Below the pieces are notes generated by a model. It saw only the letters and a program-made list of their open reading frames with translations. It was not told where the DNA came from and searched no databases. Positions 47,239 through 58,284 of a DNA stretch of 64,000 nt are shown piece by piece. Every line of letters begins with the position of its first letter. Position 1 is the stretch's first letter. The DNA lies in contig OX235270.1 of assembly GCA_944472135.2 (NCBI GenBank), forward strand, positions 84,453,168 to 84,517,167. The letters are read 5' to 3'. Source of the DNA: Trichobilharzia regenti. Taxonomy: Eukaryota; Platyhelminthes; Trematoda; Strigeidida; Schistosomatidae. The position numbers were made by a program, and so were the translations under genes.

Positions 47239-48155
47239 GTGTTTTTGTTATTTCGCATCGGTGTTTTCCGTCGGCTGAAATTGTAAGACAAAGTATGCGT
47301 GGGGAAATTTCAGCGCTACTCTTTTCAGTTACATGAGAGAATCCCTTACCTGTACTTATCAACTGAAAATAAAAATGTTTAGCGTGTAGTTCAACGCGCT
47401 TATTACAAAATAAAAATAATATCTATTCATTTGCTTATCTGTCTAGTTACCTAACTACCTACCTATCTACCTACTTACCTGCCTACCTACCTACACTCTT
47501 GTTCTATTCACTACATATTCATATGTCAATACAGTTTTAAGCATGAGAGAATTGAAAGGGTACATTATGCCGATTATTTGAAAAGCATAAACAGTCTAGA
47601 CAGGGACACCTTGGTCACATATAACCGATTGTCTATTTATATATCTAAATGTGTCATATACGTCTAAAAAACAAAAGTACTACTGAAATCTAACATTTAT
47701 CCCATTCTTATAAGTACGGTATACAATGCACCCATAAATTGCTCTATATAATTAGGATATTGAAGTCGGATGTGTAAACTGTCATCTCTTCGTGTATTGG
47801 TGTTGATAATATTTTTTTTTAGCAAGGTGGGGGGAATACCTTTTCGTCTTGTTTCACGGCTAGCCAGAAAAGTGTAGACAGTTGTTTGTAAATTCTCTGG
47901 GAATAGATTATATTTCATGGCATTTGGTACACCGTATTAGCAGCAAGTGCTCTGTAGGTATGACTAACCAGTAAGCAAGTATCCCAACTCCTGGGGAAGT
48001 AATTATTCTTCTGTATTAGATAATACAAGCCGACAGTTTTTTGAAAAGAAGCATAAATCTCGCATAGATTAGAATGGTATTCATTTTTGTGCTCTATACA
48101 ATGAGCGAATCTTGACCACGACAGACATAACCTATAAGTCTTTGTATAAAACTGT
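46585..48155. other. Gene-free AT-rich sequence
   Basis: Holds an ATA array (47200-47237) and a CTAC/CTAT tetranucleotide tract (47451-47493); otherwise nothing recognised. Confidence 0.4.
47200..47237. repeat. (ATA)n microsatellite
   Basis: About 38 bp of TAA repeats; no RTE 3' hairpin precedes it on either strand, so it need not be an element tail. Confidence 0.95.
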
Positions 48156-48159
48156 GTAT

Positions 48160-48350
48160 TACCACTCACGGCAGCCAGTAGGCTTCACTCGCCAAATGGA
48201 AGTGATCTAACCAAACTGGACGACCTTTTCAGTCGTCTGGGGTAGAGCTCACCAGCAGTGTGGCATGTTTGACTGAACTCAGACAGCCGAATCGGTTCAA
48301 GTCACTTGCTTATTGTGGTGAAATTGCCAATCGAGAATTTGATTTGCAGA
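48160..48350 (+). repeat. Repeat F, copy
   Basis: GGCAGCCAGTAGGCTTCAC, GGGTAGAGCTCACCAGCAGT and CAGACAGCCGAATCGGTTCA match the 60.7 kb copy in order. Confidence 0.6.
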
Positions 48351-48480
48351 AATATTTGTGCTTAATAATATACTATGAAAATATGTACAGGAAATGTCAA
48401 CAGAGTAAATCGAATAGATTTTCAAAACGCGGAACAAATAAGGTCACCAGTCATGATTGACGATATGAACTCAAGATCAT

Positions 48481-48490
48481 CCCCCCCCCC
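48481..48490. repeat. Poly-C run
   Basis: Ten consecutive C in an AT-rich setting. Confidence 0.9.
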
Positions 48491-48582
48491 CATACTTGAT
48501 TAAATATGTCATACTTAATTAGATTGCAATAGGCAAATTATTAAATGTTGATTTCCAGGAGTTTGATTGGTTACGCTTTTGT

Positions 48583-48797
48583 GCATCGGTGGCACAACGG
48601 ATAGGACGCTCGCCGACCATGCGCATGGTCCGCAGTTCGATCCCCGGCCGACGAACTCCTTGACCTCGCTAAGCCAGTAATGAAGCTGGTCGAGAGGAAA
48701 GGTTGGGCATGAGGCTAGCGACCCCATCCTGTAAAAATAAACACTGCTACAGAAACTTCAAGCCATTAGCTTGAGGCCCTATGTTCCACTGGGAAAA
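48583..48797 (+). mobile_element. SINE-B, long type, well preserved
   Basis: Head GCATCGGTGGCACAACGG, box B-like CAGTTCGATCCCC, body (GACCTCGCTAAGCCAG; GGTTGGGCATGAGGC; CCCCATCCTGTAAAAATAAA) and 3' end CCCTATGTTCCACTGGGAA followed by poly-A. The 3' end contains the TTCC-loop-GGAA hairpin also found at RTE 3' ends. Confidence 0.85.
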
Positions 48798-48814
48798 AAA
48801 AGAGAGACAGAGAG

Positions 48815-48985
48815 AACCGTTGAAAATCCTGAGAGTATTGGACAGATGTTTCGTCCTGATTTTGGGCCCTTGGGCAATACTCACTCACTGGCGTCTGAAC
48901 CCGGTATCTTCCCACTACAAGGTGAGCTGGTTGATTATGCAGCCACTGGGACTCGATCCAATCATAGGCAAGTAGATTATCCAAG
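48815..48985 (-). mobile_element. Hammerhead SINE, abutting SINE-B
   Basis: Minus-strand head (box A-like CCCAGTGGCTGCATAATC, box B-like GGGTTCAGACGCC) and ribozyme relic. The tail is cut at the junction with the SINE-B poly-A, so one inserted into or next to the other. Confidence 0.7.
48835..48880 (-). ncRNA. Hammerhead ribozyme relic with compensated helix I
   Basis: The helix I arms are GTATTG and CAATAC, a perfect pair different from the GTACTG/CAGTAC type. GAAA and GTC are kept, but the first core box reads CCCAAGG, so it cannot be active. Confidence 0.65.
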
Positions 48986-49256
48986 TTAATAGAGGATTGA
49001 AAAATCCATGAATAAGAGCATATGCGAAGCCGAATTGATAATCATAGTTATATGGATGAATTACATTTCATTGAAGCTAACTAGTTACACTTGAAAGCAG
49101 GGAGAGTGCAGCGATGAATTCATTGTCCTCGAGGACAATTACAGTGATCTAAGCCATCTGAAAAATCAAACAGGAGTTAAACGCATGCACAATGTTCATT
49201 ATTTACTATCGTATTGGATAAAATGATCCAATATGCTAGTTTTTGACATTCTGGCG

Positions 49257-49267
49257 AACAGTGTATT
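49257..49267 (+). repeat. Possible target-site duplication, left (SINE-C2)
   Basis: AACAGTGTATT against AACGGTGTACT at 49845-49855: 9 of 11 match. Confidence 0.45.
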
Positions 49268-49844
49268 CGATGGTTGGAGGCAATCGACCACAGGAAGCTT
49301 TCGACCTAGGTTTCGTGATAGTTGGAACTCACCAGTCAGAAAGGCGTATCTGCACCCTGGAAGGAACCCATGTCCCTTCTGAGATTCGAAGCCACGTCAC
49401 CCAGTGAATACTGCAGTCAGAGACCTTACCACAGAGCTATTCGGGCTGGACACGTTACACTATTCACTAGAGTCCAATGAAAATACCCACTACAGTCCTA
49501 CAGGAGGTCAATCGCCAGCCCGAATAGCTCGGTGGTAAGTTCTCTGACTGCAGTATTCACTGGGTGACGCGGCTTCGAATCTCAGAAGGGACATGAGTTC
49601 CTGGAAGGTTGCAGATACGCCTTTCTGACTTGTGAGTTCCAACTATCACGAAACCTAGGTCGAAAGCTTCCTGTGGTCGATTGCCTCCAACCATCTATTA
49701 CCAACAATTCAAAGTGCACCGTAATAGCGAGCCACCTAGCATGGTGGCCACATTGCAGGCTTGACTGATAGAATTCAGTCTGTAATGAAGAGAGGACTAG
49801 ACACATTATACTAGTTACTGACTAGTGTACAGTCAAAAATGGTA
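49268..49844 (+). mobile_element. SINE-C2, palindromic dimer with flipped core
   Basis: Same architecture and outer ends as SINE-C1: left arm 49268-49447 (minus), right arm 49514-49700 (plus), right-only tail ending CAGTCAAAAATGG. The central spacer and the inner arm bases are in the opposite orientation to SINE-C1. Arms are otherwise nearly identical to C1, so both copies are recent. Confidence 0.88.
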
Positions 49845-49855
49845 AACGGTGTACT
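49845..49855 (+). repeat. Possible target-site duplication, right (SINE-C2)
   Basis: Imperfect match to 49257-49267. Confidence 0.45.
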
Positions 49856-49859
49856 GATT

Positions 49860-51940
49860 TCTGCATTCAAATAACTTTATAATTTTTAGCTAATAGCCTG
49901 GCACAAATAAATATATGTATCATTCATGTGAGCAATGCCATCACGATACTGTGTAGCATACTACGGTGAACTTAAATTCAAAATATAAGCTCAAATGAAG
50001 ATTCCATTCACTGAGCTTCTTCTCACCGTCTGAGACTGTATTCGTTTGTATGGCAGTTAGATATATCTGAGCAACAAGTTTTTCTGCAAATCCTTGCTAA
50101 TTCACCTCCCTGAGCAATTTACATTATTAGGCACTTACAACTTTAAAGTTTATTCATTTTGAACGGAAGATCCTGTGATATGTTGTGGTGTATTTAGTGT
50201 TATGTGCGTAACTGGTATCATGTGTACACATATTTTGGAATACAATACTCCAACAGTTTACTCACATACACCTCTGTGGGATAGAAAAAATTTGTTGCTT
50301 TGATCATGATGACTCAATGCAATAATAAGAAATCAGTTTTGTTAGCAGACGCTTATTCCTTGACAAACATGGGCAAATAACTGAAGAATGTGAAGCAGAA
50401 TTCATCGGAAGGTGTGTCCATCAATCTTTGATTTGATTTACTCGAATGTATTTCGAAGGATTAGAACTCTCTGAAACACTTTTTCACACATTCAACAATA
50501 AGCACCTAGATGTTATTATCGATATGCAGATGGGTGTAAAATGCCTTGCTCTTTGTGTGAAGGTTCATCTACTTTAAAAAAACAAAACACTTTTACGTGA
50601 ACGCTAAGATGTTTCGCTCAGTCACATAAGGTGGTAATCGCGTAAATTCTCAACTGTTTAGGTGTTTGCGATTGATGTGAGCAGGTCTAATCAGCTTAAA
50701 GGTATTCTGTGCCAAACAGAAATGAACTTAAACAACTCATGAAAGCAGGTTGAAGTGTGTTAAGTACTGCCACAAATGAACAATGATGAGAGACTTCTGT
50801 GTATTATGAAGCCACTGAGTGGGACCAAGGTGTTTACATTGACGCACAAGCTAGTATAACACTATATAGTAGTGATTATATGTTGGTATAATCAGGGTTT
50901 TTTTCACTAGTTATACGATAGGAGGATATATTGTTTCAGGTGTGCATAATTCAACAGGCTGAGGCAAAAATAACCCTATCAGTGTAGAATTTCACTCAAA
51001 AGTGCATCATTTCTCTAGGTCACACTACTGAAAAGCCCATTGTACAGAAACTGCAACAAATGAAAATATGTGCGTCCCAGTGACATACAGAACAACTGGA
51101 GGGAAAGTAGTGGAAATGTTCTCAATTTTAGAGGATTACATGAAGTGAATACAAATGCACTGTTATGTGCGATTTCGAGACCCCTCACCTGTCTCCAAAT
51201 ATTTGTTCTTAAAATGGGAAGATTCTTACGAGACAACCTACTTTCATCTACGTGGTAGTTCGAACCAGAAGTCAATAATATTAGTATAAATTAGTGCTTT
51301 GTTTCGGTTTTATCATACACGGTAATTTTCAAAGCTACCTCTACTTCAGGAATACGGTAGTTTTTTGTGTATTCTAATATTCCAGACATTCGTCACTACT
51401 GAGCTTCGCCTTCTCATTGGTTGAAGTATTTTTACTACCAAACATTTAGGACCTAACTCTACTTTTATTAATCATGCCGTGCCGTCTAACGCAGTAAATT
51501 GAATAACAAGACATGCTCTGAAACCCCTAAAATTTTTTTGTGTATATGTTTATCTGTAGTAACCATGTCTAACAGTCTTGGGGTAGGTTAGATGGACATT
51601 CTATTCAGTAAAGACCTCCTTCAATGAGTACCCGGATATTGCTTTCAAAAGTATCACATTTTTAAAAATTATTATCAGTGGAATCCACCTGTTGGTCAAG
51701 TAGTATTCAATGTAATCCCTTTGTTGAAATGGTAATAGAATTCTCATTATATGGAAATTGTGAGTCTTGTAGGGCTACTGCTACTCTGCTAGCAAAACTA
51801 CCAGAATCTCTGTTAAGAGTGCACATTTTATTGAATGCTTACCATTTCATACAAATCAGCTGTGCTTCCTGTAAATTCATTAGTCTATCAAAGTGTTTCC
51901 TAGTCAGATCGAGGATGTGAGCTGTACACAACTGCTTGTT
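49860..51940. other. Gene-free AT-rich sequence
   Basis: About 2 kb without recognisable repeat or gene. Frames at 51015-51275 and 51678-51920 show no motif. Confidence 0.35.
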
Positions 51941-51944
51941 TCAG

Positions 51945-52215
51945 ACAGTCAGAAGTATATAGTCCCTTTGAAATCATCCAGAAGATCCGCAAATCTGTGG
52001 TCTCAATAGTTGCGATGAGTTCGACGGTTAGAAAAGACGTTCTACTCCTCATAAAACCAAAACGATGCAATATCTGTAGTTTTTGTTTAGTTCTGTCCTA
52101 CTTCGAACTTGTCAGCCATAAATATCCCCATCCCTTGATCTTCAGTCTTCCCATTTAATCTCGAACCGCTGGACACTTAAAAGACACGCTGAACAACAGC
52201 ACTGTACGCTTTATT
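51945..52215 (+). repeat. Repeat G, copy 2
   Basis: GATGAGTTCGACGGTTAGAA, GACGTTCTACTCCTC, AACTTGTCAGCCA and AACAACAGCACT align in order with 38.69-39.01 kb. Confidence 0.5.
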
Positions 52216-52219
52216 GTGG

Positions 52220-52650
52220 AACTTCAAGATCCCTGATAAAGAAATAGAGGGTAATCAGCATATAAATAAATTCTTCAATGATTTTATTAAAAAATTGTAC
52301 AGTCGCACTTATATTTTATTGTGAGATTATCTGAAAGAATCTTGGATTTGCAGACTGTTATTGATGTATCGGGTAATGACTAAAAATTGGAAAAAAGTTG
52401 AACCGAGCTGTAAACCTCTAAATTGCTTATTTGACACTTTATCAGCTCGAGCTATGAGAATCATATGTTGACTGAGTCACCATTTCACTGCAATAACCAT
52501 CTGAATGAAAGACATGTAACTATTGGTTTATGATTATACTAGTTAACCGGTTAATGATAAGGAAGGTAGTAAGTACATTTTTATATTATTGGTTCTTGTG
52601 ATGATGAGTAATGATATACTCTCTTACCCGTGATAAGTGTCCAAAAACCC
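52220..52650. other. Unassigned sequence
   Basis: No gene or repeat family recognised. Confidence 0.3.
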
Positions 52651-52655
52651 CATCC

Positions 52656-52845
52656 GCGTCGGTGGCACGGCGGTTAAGACTCTCGCCGACCATGCAAATA
52701 GTCCAGGGTTCGATCCCCTGCCGACGCACACCTGATATCTATGGTCGGTCTGCAGAATTCGGGCTATCGATACCACATGTTGAAAATTCCATACTTGTAC
52801 AGATAATACGGTGTGAAATCAAGCTGTAATCAAAAAAAATCCAAA
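52656..52845 (+). mobile_element. SINE-B, short type
   Basis: tRNA-like head 52658-52725 keeps acceptor-type pairing (GTCGG against CCGAC) and a perfect T-arm (CAGGG...CCCTG, 52704-52720). Short-type body: CACCTGATATCTATGGTCGG, TACCACATGTTGAAAATTCC, ending GCTGTAATCAAAAAAAA. Box B is canonical (GGTTCGATCCC), so pol III transcription is plausible. Confidence 0.85.
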
Positions 52846-53171
52846 TCACTGTCACATCATAGTGACAGTGCTAAAGTATGAAGTACTACATTGCTATTAG
52901 TAGTGTTATAAGTCCAGCACATAGATAAACAGCCTTGGGAGAGATAAGTCCTTGACTTTTAGAATACAAGTATGAATACAAATATGTCTTGTTTTTAAAT
53001 GTCAATGAGTCTTTAATTTGCTCGGTCGACTTCTGACTGATGAACGCATTACACTTTTGAGATAACACAGGTATTTTCAGGATGAGGCAGTAATGATAAT
53101 TTGATCTTACGAGATCTGAAACAGTCTTCTAGAACTTTCCAGTGCCCAGTGTTTACGTGACTGCTACATAT

Positions 53172-53356
53172 TTTTTCTATTACAGCTTGATTCAACACTG
53201 TATTTTTTGATACAGGTGTAGAATTTTCAGCATATGATATCGGTTGCCTAAAATTTGCAGGCCGACCATAGATATCAGGTGTGTGTGTCGGCAGGGAATC
53301 GAACCCCGGACCATATGCATGGTCGGCGAGAGTGCTAACCACTGTTCCACCGACGT
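53172..53356 (-). mobile_element. SINE-B, short type
   Basis: Reverse orientation of the same element: box B GGTTCGATTCCC on the minus strand, body CTGATATCTATGGTCGG, tail near 53180. Lies 330 bp from the plus copy in inverted orientation. Confidence 0.83.
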
Positions 53357-53364
53357 ACACCTCA

Positions 53365-54160
53365 TTCTAATTTAACTGAATAACAAAAAAAAGAAGGAGA
53401 AATATCTTCAAGTACAACTCAAATATTTCAGAAAGAATTACATTTGTAATACGATTCAATAAGAGATGTCCAACGATGCAAATAAGACAATTAACAAGCT
53501 ATACCTTTCTCTAATCAACCGAGAGTTCATCATCCCAATGCATTCAATACACTGACTGCATTAATTATTCTATTCCTTTACTTATCTAATGATTTTTCCA
53601 TCTTCTTAGCTTACATCAGTAAAACAAAACTGAACTGAATTATAGATTGAATGAGCTATTGAACAATTCAATGTTCTTGTCTTTTTATACCTTGTTTACG
53701 GCTATTTAACTTTTACAATCTATCTCAGCTAACTTTTAAGCGATCTCTGTTATATATATATATATCAAGATATTACTTGATTTGTTTTTAAAAATATGAA
53801 TTATAGTGAAACGAGAGATATCAATGTTAGTTTTAGATTGAATAGTTGAACACTCGGTTGACTTGCTAGTCAGTCAGTCAGTTGGTTAGTTGGTTTGTTT
53901 ATTTGTTTGGTTTTACCGGATAAAAACAGAAAGATACGCTTAGATTTGATTTCTATTAAATGTTTAATATTTTAGTTGATAAAGTAAAGTATTGCACATC
54001 ATATATACACACACTTATCACCGATGTTTTATCAGGAGATTCTGTTGAAGTTTTTCTGCTGTTAGATTGTACATCATTCGAACAGATCATATTGCTGCTG
54101 GATGGCGAGCTATGTGTCCTTATTAGGTGTTCATCTGTTTTCTCCTACCATTTTATTAAA
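53365..54160. other. Unassigned AT-rich sequence
   Basis: Nothing recognised; short TA run at 53.75 kb and GTTAGTTG-type repeats at 53.88 kb. Confidence 0.35.
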
Positions 54161-54164
54161 TGGG

Positions 54165-55335
54165 CCTCTACGGGAACTGGTATTGAATTAGGCTTTTGTC
54201 CACACCAAGCGAAATACTAAGTCGCATCATCCTTAGGGGCAAATCATGGACACATAAAACTTAAACTCTAACAATCATCACTGAGCACAACATAGAATGA
54301 AAGTCAAATTTCTACCTCAATTTCATCGAGTTTGAAAAAGCCTTTGACAGCGTTGACTACGAAGTAATTTGGCAACTAATTCAACGCCATGCCATAACCA
54401 AAATCTTTACTAAACTGATTCAGCAGCTAGCTATATGACGGCGCCGAGTGTCAGGTGACCAACAGCAGAAAACTTAACTAAGCCTCTGAAGTGAATAAAG
54501 GAGTTTTTCGTGAATGACTACTACTGTTGACGATTTTCCTAATTGTGGTGGACTGGATTATGCGGCCAACAGTGCATAGCAAGTGAGAAGACAGGAATAC
54601 ATTGGACCAATAATTAGACTCTAAGAGATCTAGATTTTGCGGATGATTTATGTCTTGTATTGCACAAACTTGAAGGCTTACAAGCAGAAATGAAGCGAAG
54701 AAAGACATTTTAAATGAACATTGGAGAAGGTGGAGGTGATGAAGATACCTGGCGACTAACAACACCAAGCACCAATCACTATCGACAGAATATGGTTCAA
54801 CAAAGTTACTTCTTTCACTTATCTACTCAGCATCGTTCCAATTGTAGGTGACAGCACAGATTAAAATGTGAAAACCAGACAGGATCGAAAAGACAAGGCA
54901 GACCTTAGTCAATCTGACGTCAATTTCGAAATCTTTTACACTCTGCATGCAGTATAAACAACAAAATTCAGACTTTCACTTCTGCTATATGCGTCTGAAA
55001 CTTGGCCTGTGAGTCTCTTATCAATAGCTGCCCTCACTGGTTCCATTCTGGAGATCAGATGGCCGGCCGGCCGGTGGGAATGAATTACCAGTAGGGGACT
55101 GTTGTGAGAGACCAATCAAGAACCTATTAATCAACAAATATATTCAGGAGAAAATGGAGAGAGAGGGAAACGACGCGTTGGGCATTGGTTACACGGTGAC
55201 TCGGAGAAGATCGGTTGTCAAGGAGGTGGTGGGAAACTGTCAACCCAGCTAAGGAGGACTGGAGGGAACAGGTTGAAATGTGAGTGTTCCGTTGACACCC
55301 CGAATTCCTCTTGGAACCCGAGGAAATAATGATCA
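54165..55335 (+). mobile_element. RTE-type retrotransposon R8, 5'-truncated
   Basis: Begins with the RT segment equivalent to R2 NWRGIMLLS (54175-54235). Then FIEFEKAFDS (54324-54350), a catalytic box still reading DLDFADDL (54630-54650), a linker, and the C-terminal region. The end is TTGGAACCCGAGGAAATAATGA. It is the only copy besides R2 with FADD intact, but its frames are broken. Confidence 0.83.
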
Positions 55336-55339
55336 TAAT

Positions 55340-55960
55340 TTCGTTAGATTGTGCCTAACTCAGTCTGAGACTTTATGCAAGTGTTTTCACCACTGAATAA
55401 ACACAGACCATGTTTCTACTGAAGTGTCTTCTCATCAGTTAACATGATGGCAGACGTGATGAGAGAAGTCTCATCTAAAGTCATCATAGTCCACTGAAAC
55501 AACCACTGTTAGACAGTTAAGACAGAATCTATGCATCTAGAAATACACTGCGTTCAAGTTTTCAGTACTGTTGTAGACTTTTGACATTTGTATCATACTT
55601 TCGATTTATGTATTCTTTCCTTCTTTTTTTTCCTCTTAACAACGTGTTTCTAATTTCTTTCAGCCTTAAATCTCTAGGATGAAAAAAGAAGTTTCACAGA
55701 ATGTTTTACACACACACACATCATGTTAGTTAGTTAGTTTCGTATTTATGTAGAGCATACTTGTGTCAATTAGCTTCCAGTGTTTAGAGAATATTCGTCC
55801 TATAAACGGACATTTCACTTCACAATGTACATGTGTGCATGTCAATTAGATTTCTCATTTTAAAGGCAGTTTAGGTCTGCGTATATTTCATATTTAAAAC
55901 GACTGTGGTTATAAGCAGCTAATCAAACTCTAGAAATGGATTCATGTTGTTGTTCTGCTT
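55340..55960. other. Unassigned sequence between convergent RTE copies
   Basis: No gene or repeat family recognised. A hammerhead-like string at 55412-55439 is rejected below. Confidence 0.3.
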
Positions 55961-55965
55961 CAGTG

Positions 55966-55967
<2 letters not shown>

Positions 55968-56012
<45 letters not shown>

Positions 56013-56340
56013 CCTTTAATTCCTAGAGGAACATACGGATTCAGCTGCGCATCTCCATTGCCTTCGGTTTTCTGCCAACTTTTTCACTCCGCTCCAAGTC
56101 TGCCTACATCCTTTCATCTCCTCTTCACATGACCTCCTCAAAGTCACCCTTGCACTGACGACCAACTCGCCGCCCGCTTCCTTTTCGGGTTCCACTGGAA
56201 CGATGGCTTGTCTAGTGATGTCGCTGACTTGGTGGTTTCCCCAGAGTATGGCCAATCCAGTCGGTCTCCATTTCTTCCTGCCTATTTGTTTCACAATCGG
56301 TTCCTGCTGAGTTTGTTCACTCCCTGAGATTCTTGTTGCA
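55968..56340 (-). mobile_element. RTE-type retrotransposon R9, 3' end only
   Basis: (ATT)n array 55968-56010 (the element's tail on the minus strand), hairpin TTCCTAGAGGAA (56020-56031), then about 100 codons of the C-terminal domain (56016-56294), minus strand, including SCEEEMKG and ending AAESVCSSRN. Severe 5' truncation. Confidence 0.88.
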
Positions 56341-56344
56341 TGAT

Positions 56345-56650
56345 CATTTGCTTTTAGTCAAGTTGAAAAAATAAGACAAACCCTTCAACAGTTCAACAGT
56401 CTTCCCGCCTTACATATCTTCTTAATATGGCCCTCGCCCCTTCAGTAGATAAAAAAAATAGTCAGCGATCAATGTGCTCTGCCACACTGAACCTACAACT
56501 CAACCAATGTGAATGTCATGCCTTCCCATATATTCTATCACATGTAAAAAATAACTTGAAACTCTGTGGTATTTTCATCATTTCCGCATACACTTTTGGT
56601 ATGTTCACAGTGGTGGGAGGTGAGTGAACTCTTCTGTGTTTTCAAATATC
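56345..56650. other. Unassigned sequence
   Basis: No gene or family repeat recognised. Confidence 0.3.
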
Positions 56651-56654
56651 AGCT

Positions 56655-56850
56655 ATCAACAGATATCATCAGGCATTAATATCCGTTGGAAGGGTCACTG
56701 AAAGTCAACAGGGAGGCACACTGAGCAACTGTTTCATGGACACCCGCGACACCAACAAGGATCAAACCCTGTACCTTCAGGTTACAAGAGCAGGTTTGTT
56801 GATCATTCCGCACTTCAGTCGGAATTCAAGGATGTGAGAGTATTTTTTTT
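56655..56850 (-). mobile_element. Hammerhead SINE, very degenerate
   Basis: AACAGGGAGGCACACTGAG, ACTGTTTCATGGACACC and CCTTCAGGTTACAAGAGCAG keep the order tail, ribozyme, head on the minus strand. No functional box survives. Confidence 0.45.
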
Positions 56851-56854
56851 AATT

Positions 56855-57235
56855 AATAGGTAGGAAGTTTCTTTGTATTAAAGTTACTCTGGATAGTTGA
56901 GATAAGGAGGAAGAATCGATTGCACTAAAAATAATCCCTTTATCTTTATCCTTTAGTTTAATAAAAATTCATTTATTCACCTGTAAACAGTTTTAATGAA
57001 AAAGAAAGAAAGAAAAAACGGCTGACAATGATCACAGAAATATTTTGTGGCGAACGAGTTAAAGTGTAGTAACCCAGATGTGCGGATGTACCAGTGACCT
57101 TGAACGCGTACTTTTCATTGGATAATGAAATTTATCATTATTATAGAGCTACTATGATTGAAATGAGGTGAACATTTCTTTCCGACCTCGTTTTTAAGTG
57201 CTGTTTGGATAATATGCTGATATTTTTGATTTTTT
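56855..57235. other. Unassigned AT-rich sequence
   Basis: Nothing recognised. Confidence 0.3.
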
Positions 57236-57239
57236 AAAA

Positions 57240-57408
57240 TTATAGCTTGTACAAGTATGTATGTACAAGTATGGAATTTTCAGCATATGATATCGGTAGC
57301 CCAAATTTTTCGGGCCGACCATAGATATCAGGTGTGCGTTGGCAGGGGATCGAACCCCGAACTATTTGCATGATCGGCGAGAGTCCTAACCTCTATGCTA
57401 TCGACGCA
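57240..57408 (-). mobile_element. SINE-B, short type
   Basis: Minus-strand head with box B GGTTCGATCCCC (57355-57344), body CACCTGATATCTATGGTCGG, tail AAGCTATAATTTTAAAA at the left end. Confidence 0.82.
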
Positions 57409-57765
57409 GATTCACATTGACTGGGTATTGGTTTTCAGGAGAACCAAAACACACTCAACCCTGTCTCTTGCGAGACGAGACCGGCATTCAGGATCATCCT
57501 GTGGAGCAACCACTCGAGAGCCCTCTCCCTCGGTTGAGTTTATGATCACGGTAAGGATTGAGGTTAGGATCAGGATTAGCCATGCTTTATTTTTATTATC
57601 TACATATTTCTAGTAAGTAGTTATCGGTCGCCTTACTGGGACCCACACTAACTTAAACGACGACTTTTGGGGAAGACTGAAAAACAGGATAAGAATTCGT
57701 CCTCAGTCATCGCGATGAACATACGTACATTGCCTGGTTTAACCTAAAAACTGGTAGTCTTCATT

Positions 57766-57779
57766 ATAATTAGGAGAAA
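57766..57779 (+). repeat. Target-site duplication, left (RTE R10)
   Basis: ATAATTAGGAGAAA, repeated at 58269-58282. Confidence 0.8.
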
Positions 57780-58268
57780 TCAGTACTACTTACTATCCGG
57801 ATCAGAGACTTGGCGCAGTGTCACAAAGGCCACTTCAAAGAAACTAGCGACTTTCATCAACAGCTGTCTTCGCTCAATAATTCGTTCAAGATCAGATGGC
57901 CGGCTAGAAAAGATCGCCAATAGTGAGGGATCGCTGGCAATGAGCGTACCAACCAAGAAGGAAACGATTGTGCAAGAAATATGCTGGAAGAAACGGAGGT
58001 GGATTGGATCAGCCATACTGTGGGAAAACAAACCATTGAGTGAGTGACATCACTTGCCAGGCCATCATTCGAGTGGAACCCGAATGGGAAACGGCGAGTT
58101 GATCATCAATGCAAGGGTGACATGGCGGAGGAAGTCATGCGAAGAAGAGATGAAAGCACTTGGGCAGACGTGGAACCAGGTGAAAAAGCTGGGAAAGAAC
58201 CTATTGCAATGGAGACGTTCGGCTGAATCCTTATGTTCCTCCAGGAATTAAAGGAAGCAATAATAATG
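57780..58268 (+). mobile_element. RTE-type retrotransposon R10, short recent insertion
   Basis: 489 bp 5'-truncated copy between 14 bp target-site duplications. It holds only the C-terminal part of the element, the hairpin TTCCTCCAGGAA (58232-58243) and a short ATA-type tail. The perfect duplication suggests a young insertion. Confidence 0.88.
57783..58251 (+). pseudogene. RTE C-terminal domain remnant (R10)
   Basis: The last 65 codons read without a stop (58054-58251): NGELIINARVTWRRKSCEE, EEMKALGQTWNQVKKLGK and SAESLCSSRN. The pattern of a positively charged stretch followed by WRRxxEEEM...GQTW...LCSSRN is the conserved C-terminus of this RTE group. Upstream, the frame is interrupted around 58030-58050. 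With no RT or endonuclease it has no activity. Confidence 0.82.
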
Positions 58269-58282
58269 ATAATTAGGAGAAA
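58269..58282 (+). repeat. Target-site duplication, right (RTE R10)
   Basis: Match to 57766-57779; its first two bases could also be counted as element tail. Confidence 0.8.
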
Positions 58283-58284
58283 AT

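Noticed and set aside
52658..52725. Functional tRNA gene
   Set aside because: Acceptor and T-arm pair well, but the D and anticodon arms do not, and the same sequence recurs with a fixed SINE body and A-rich tail at four other places.
55412..55439. Minus-strand CTGATGA...GAAAC string resembling a hammerhead
   Set aside because: Four unpaired bases lie between the possible stem II and GAAA, and no helix I or III partner is present.
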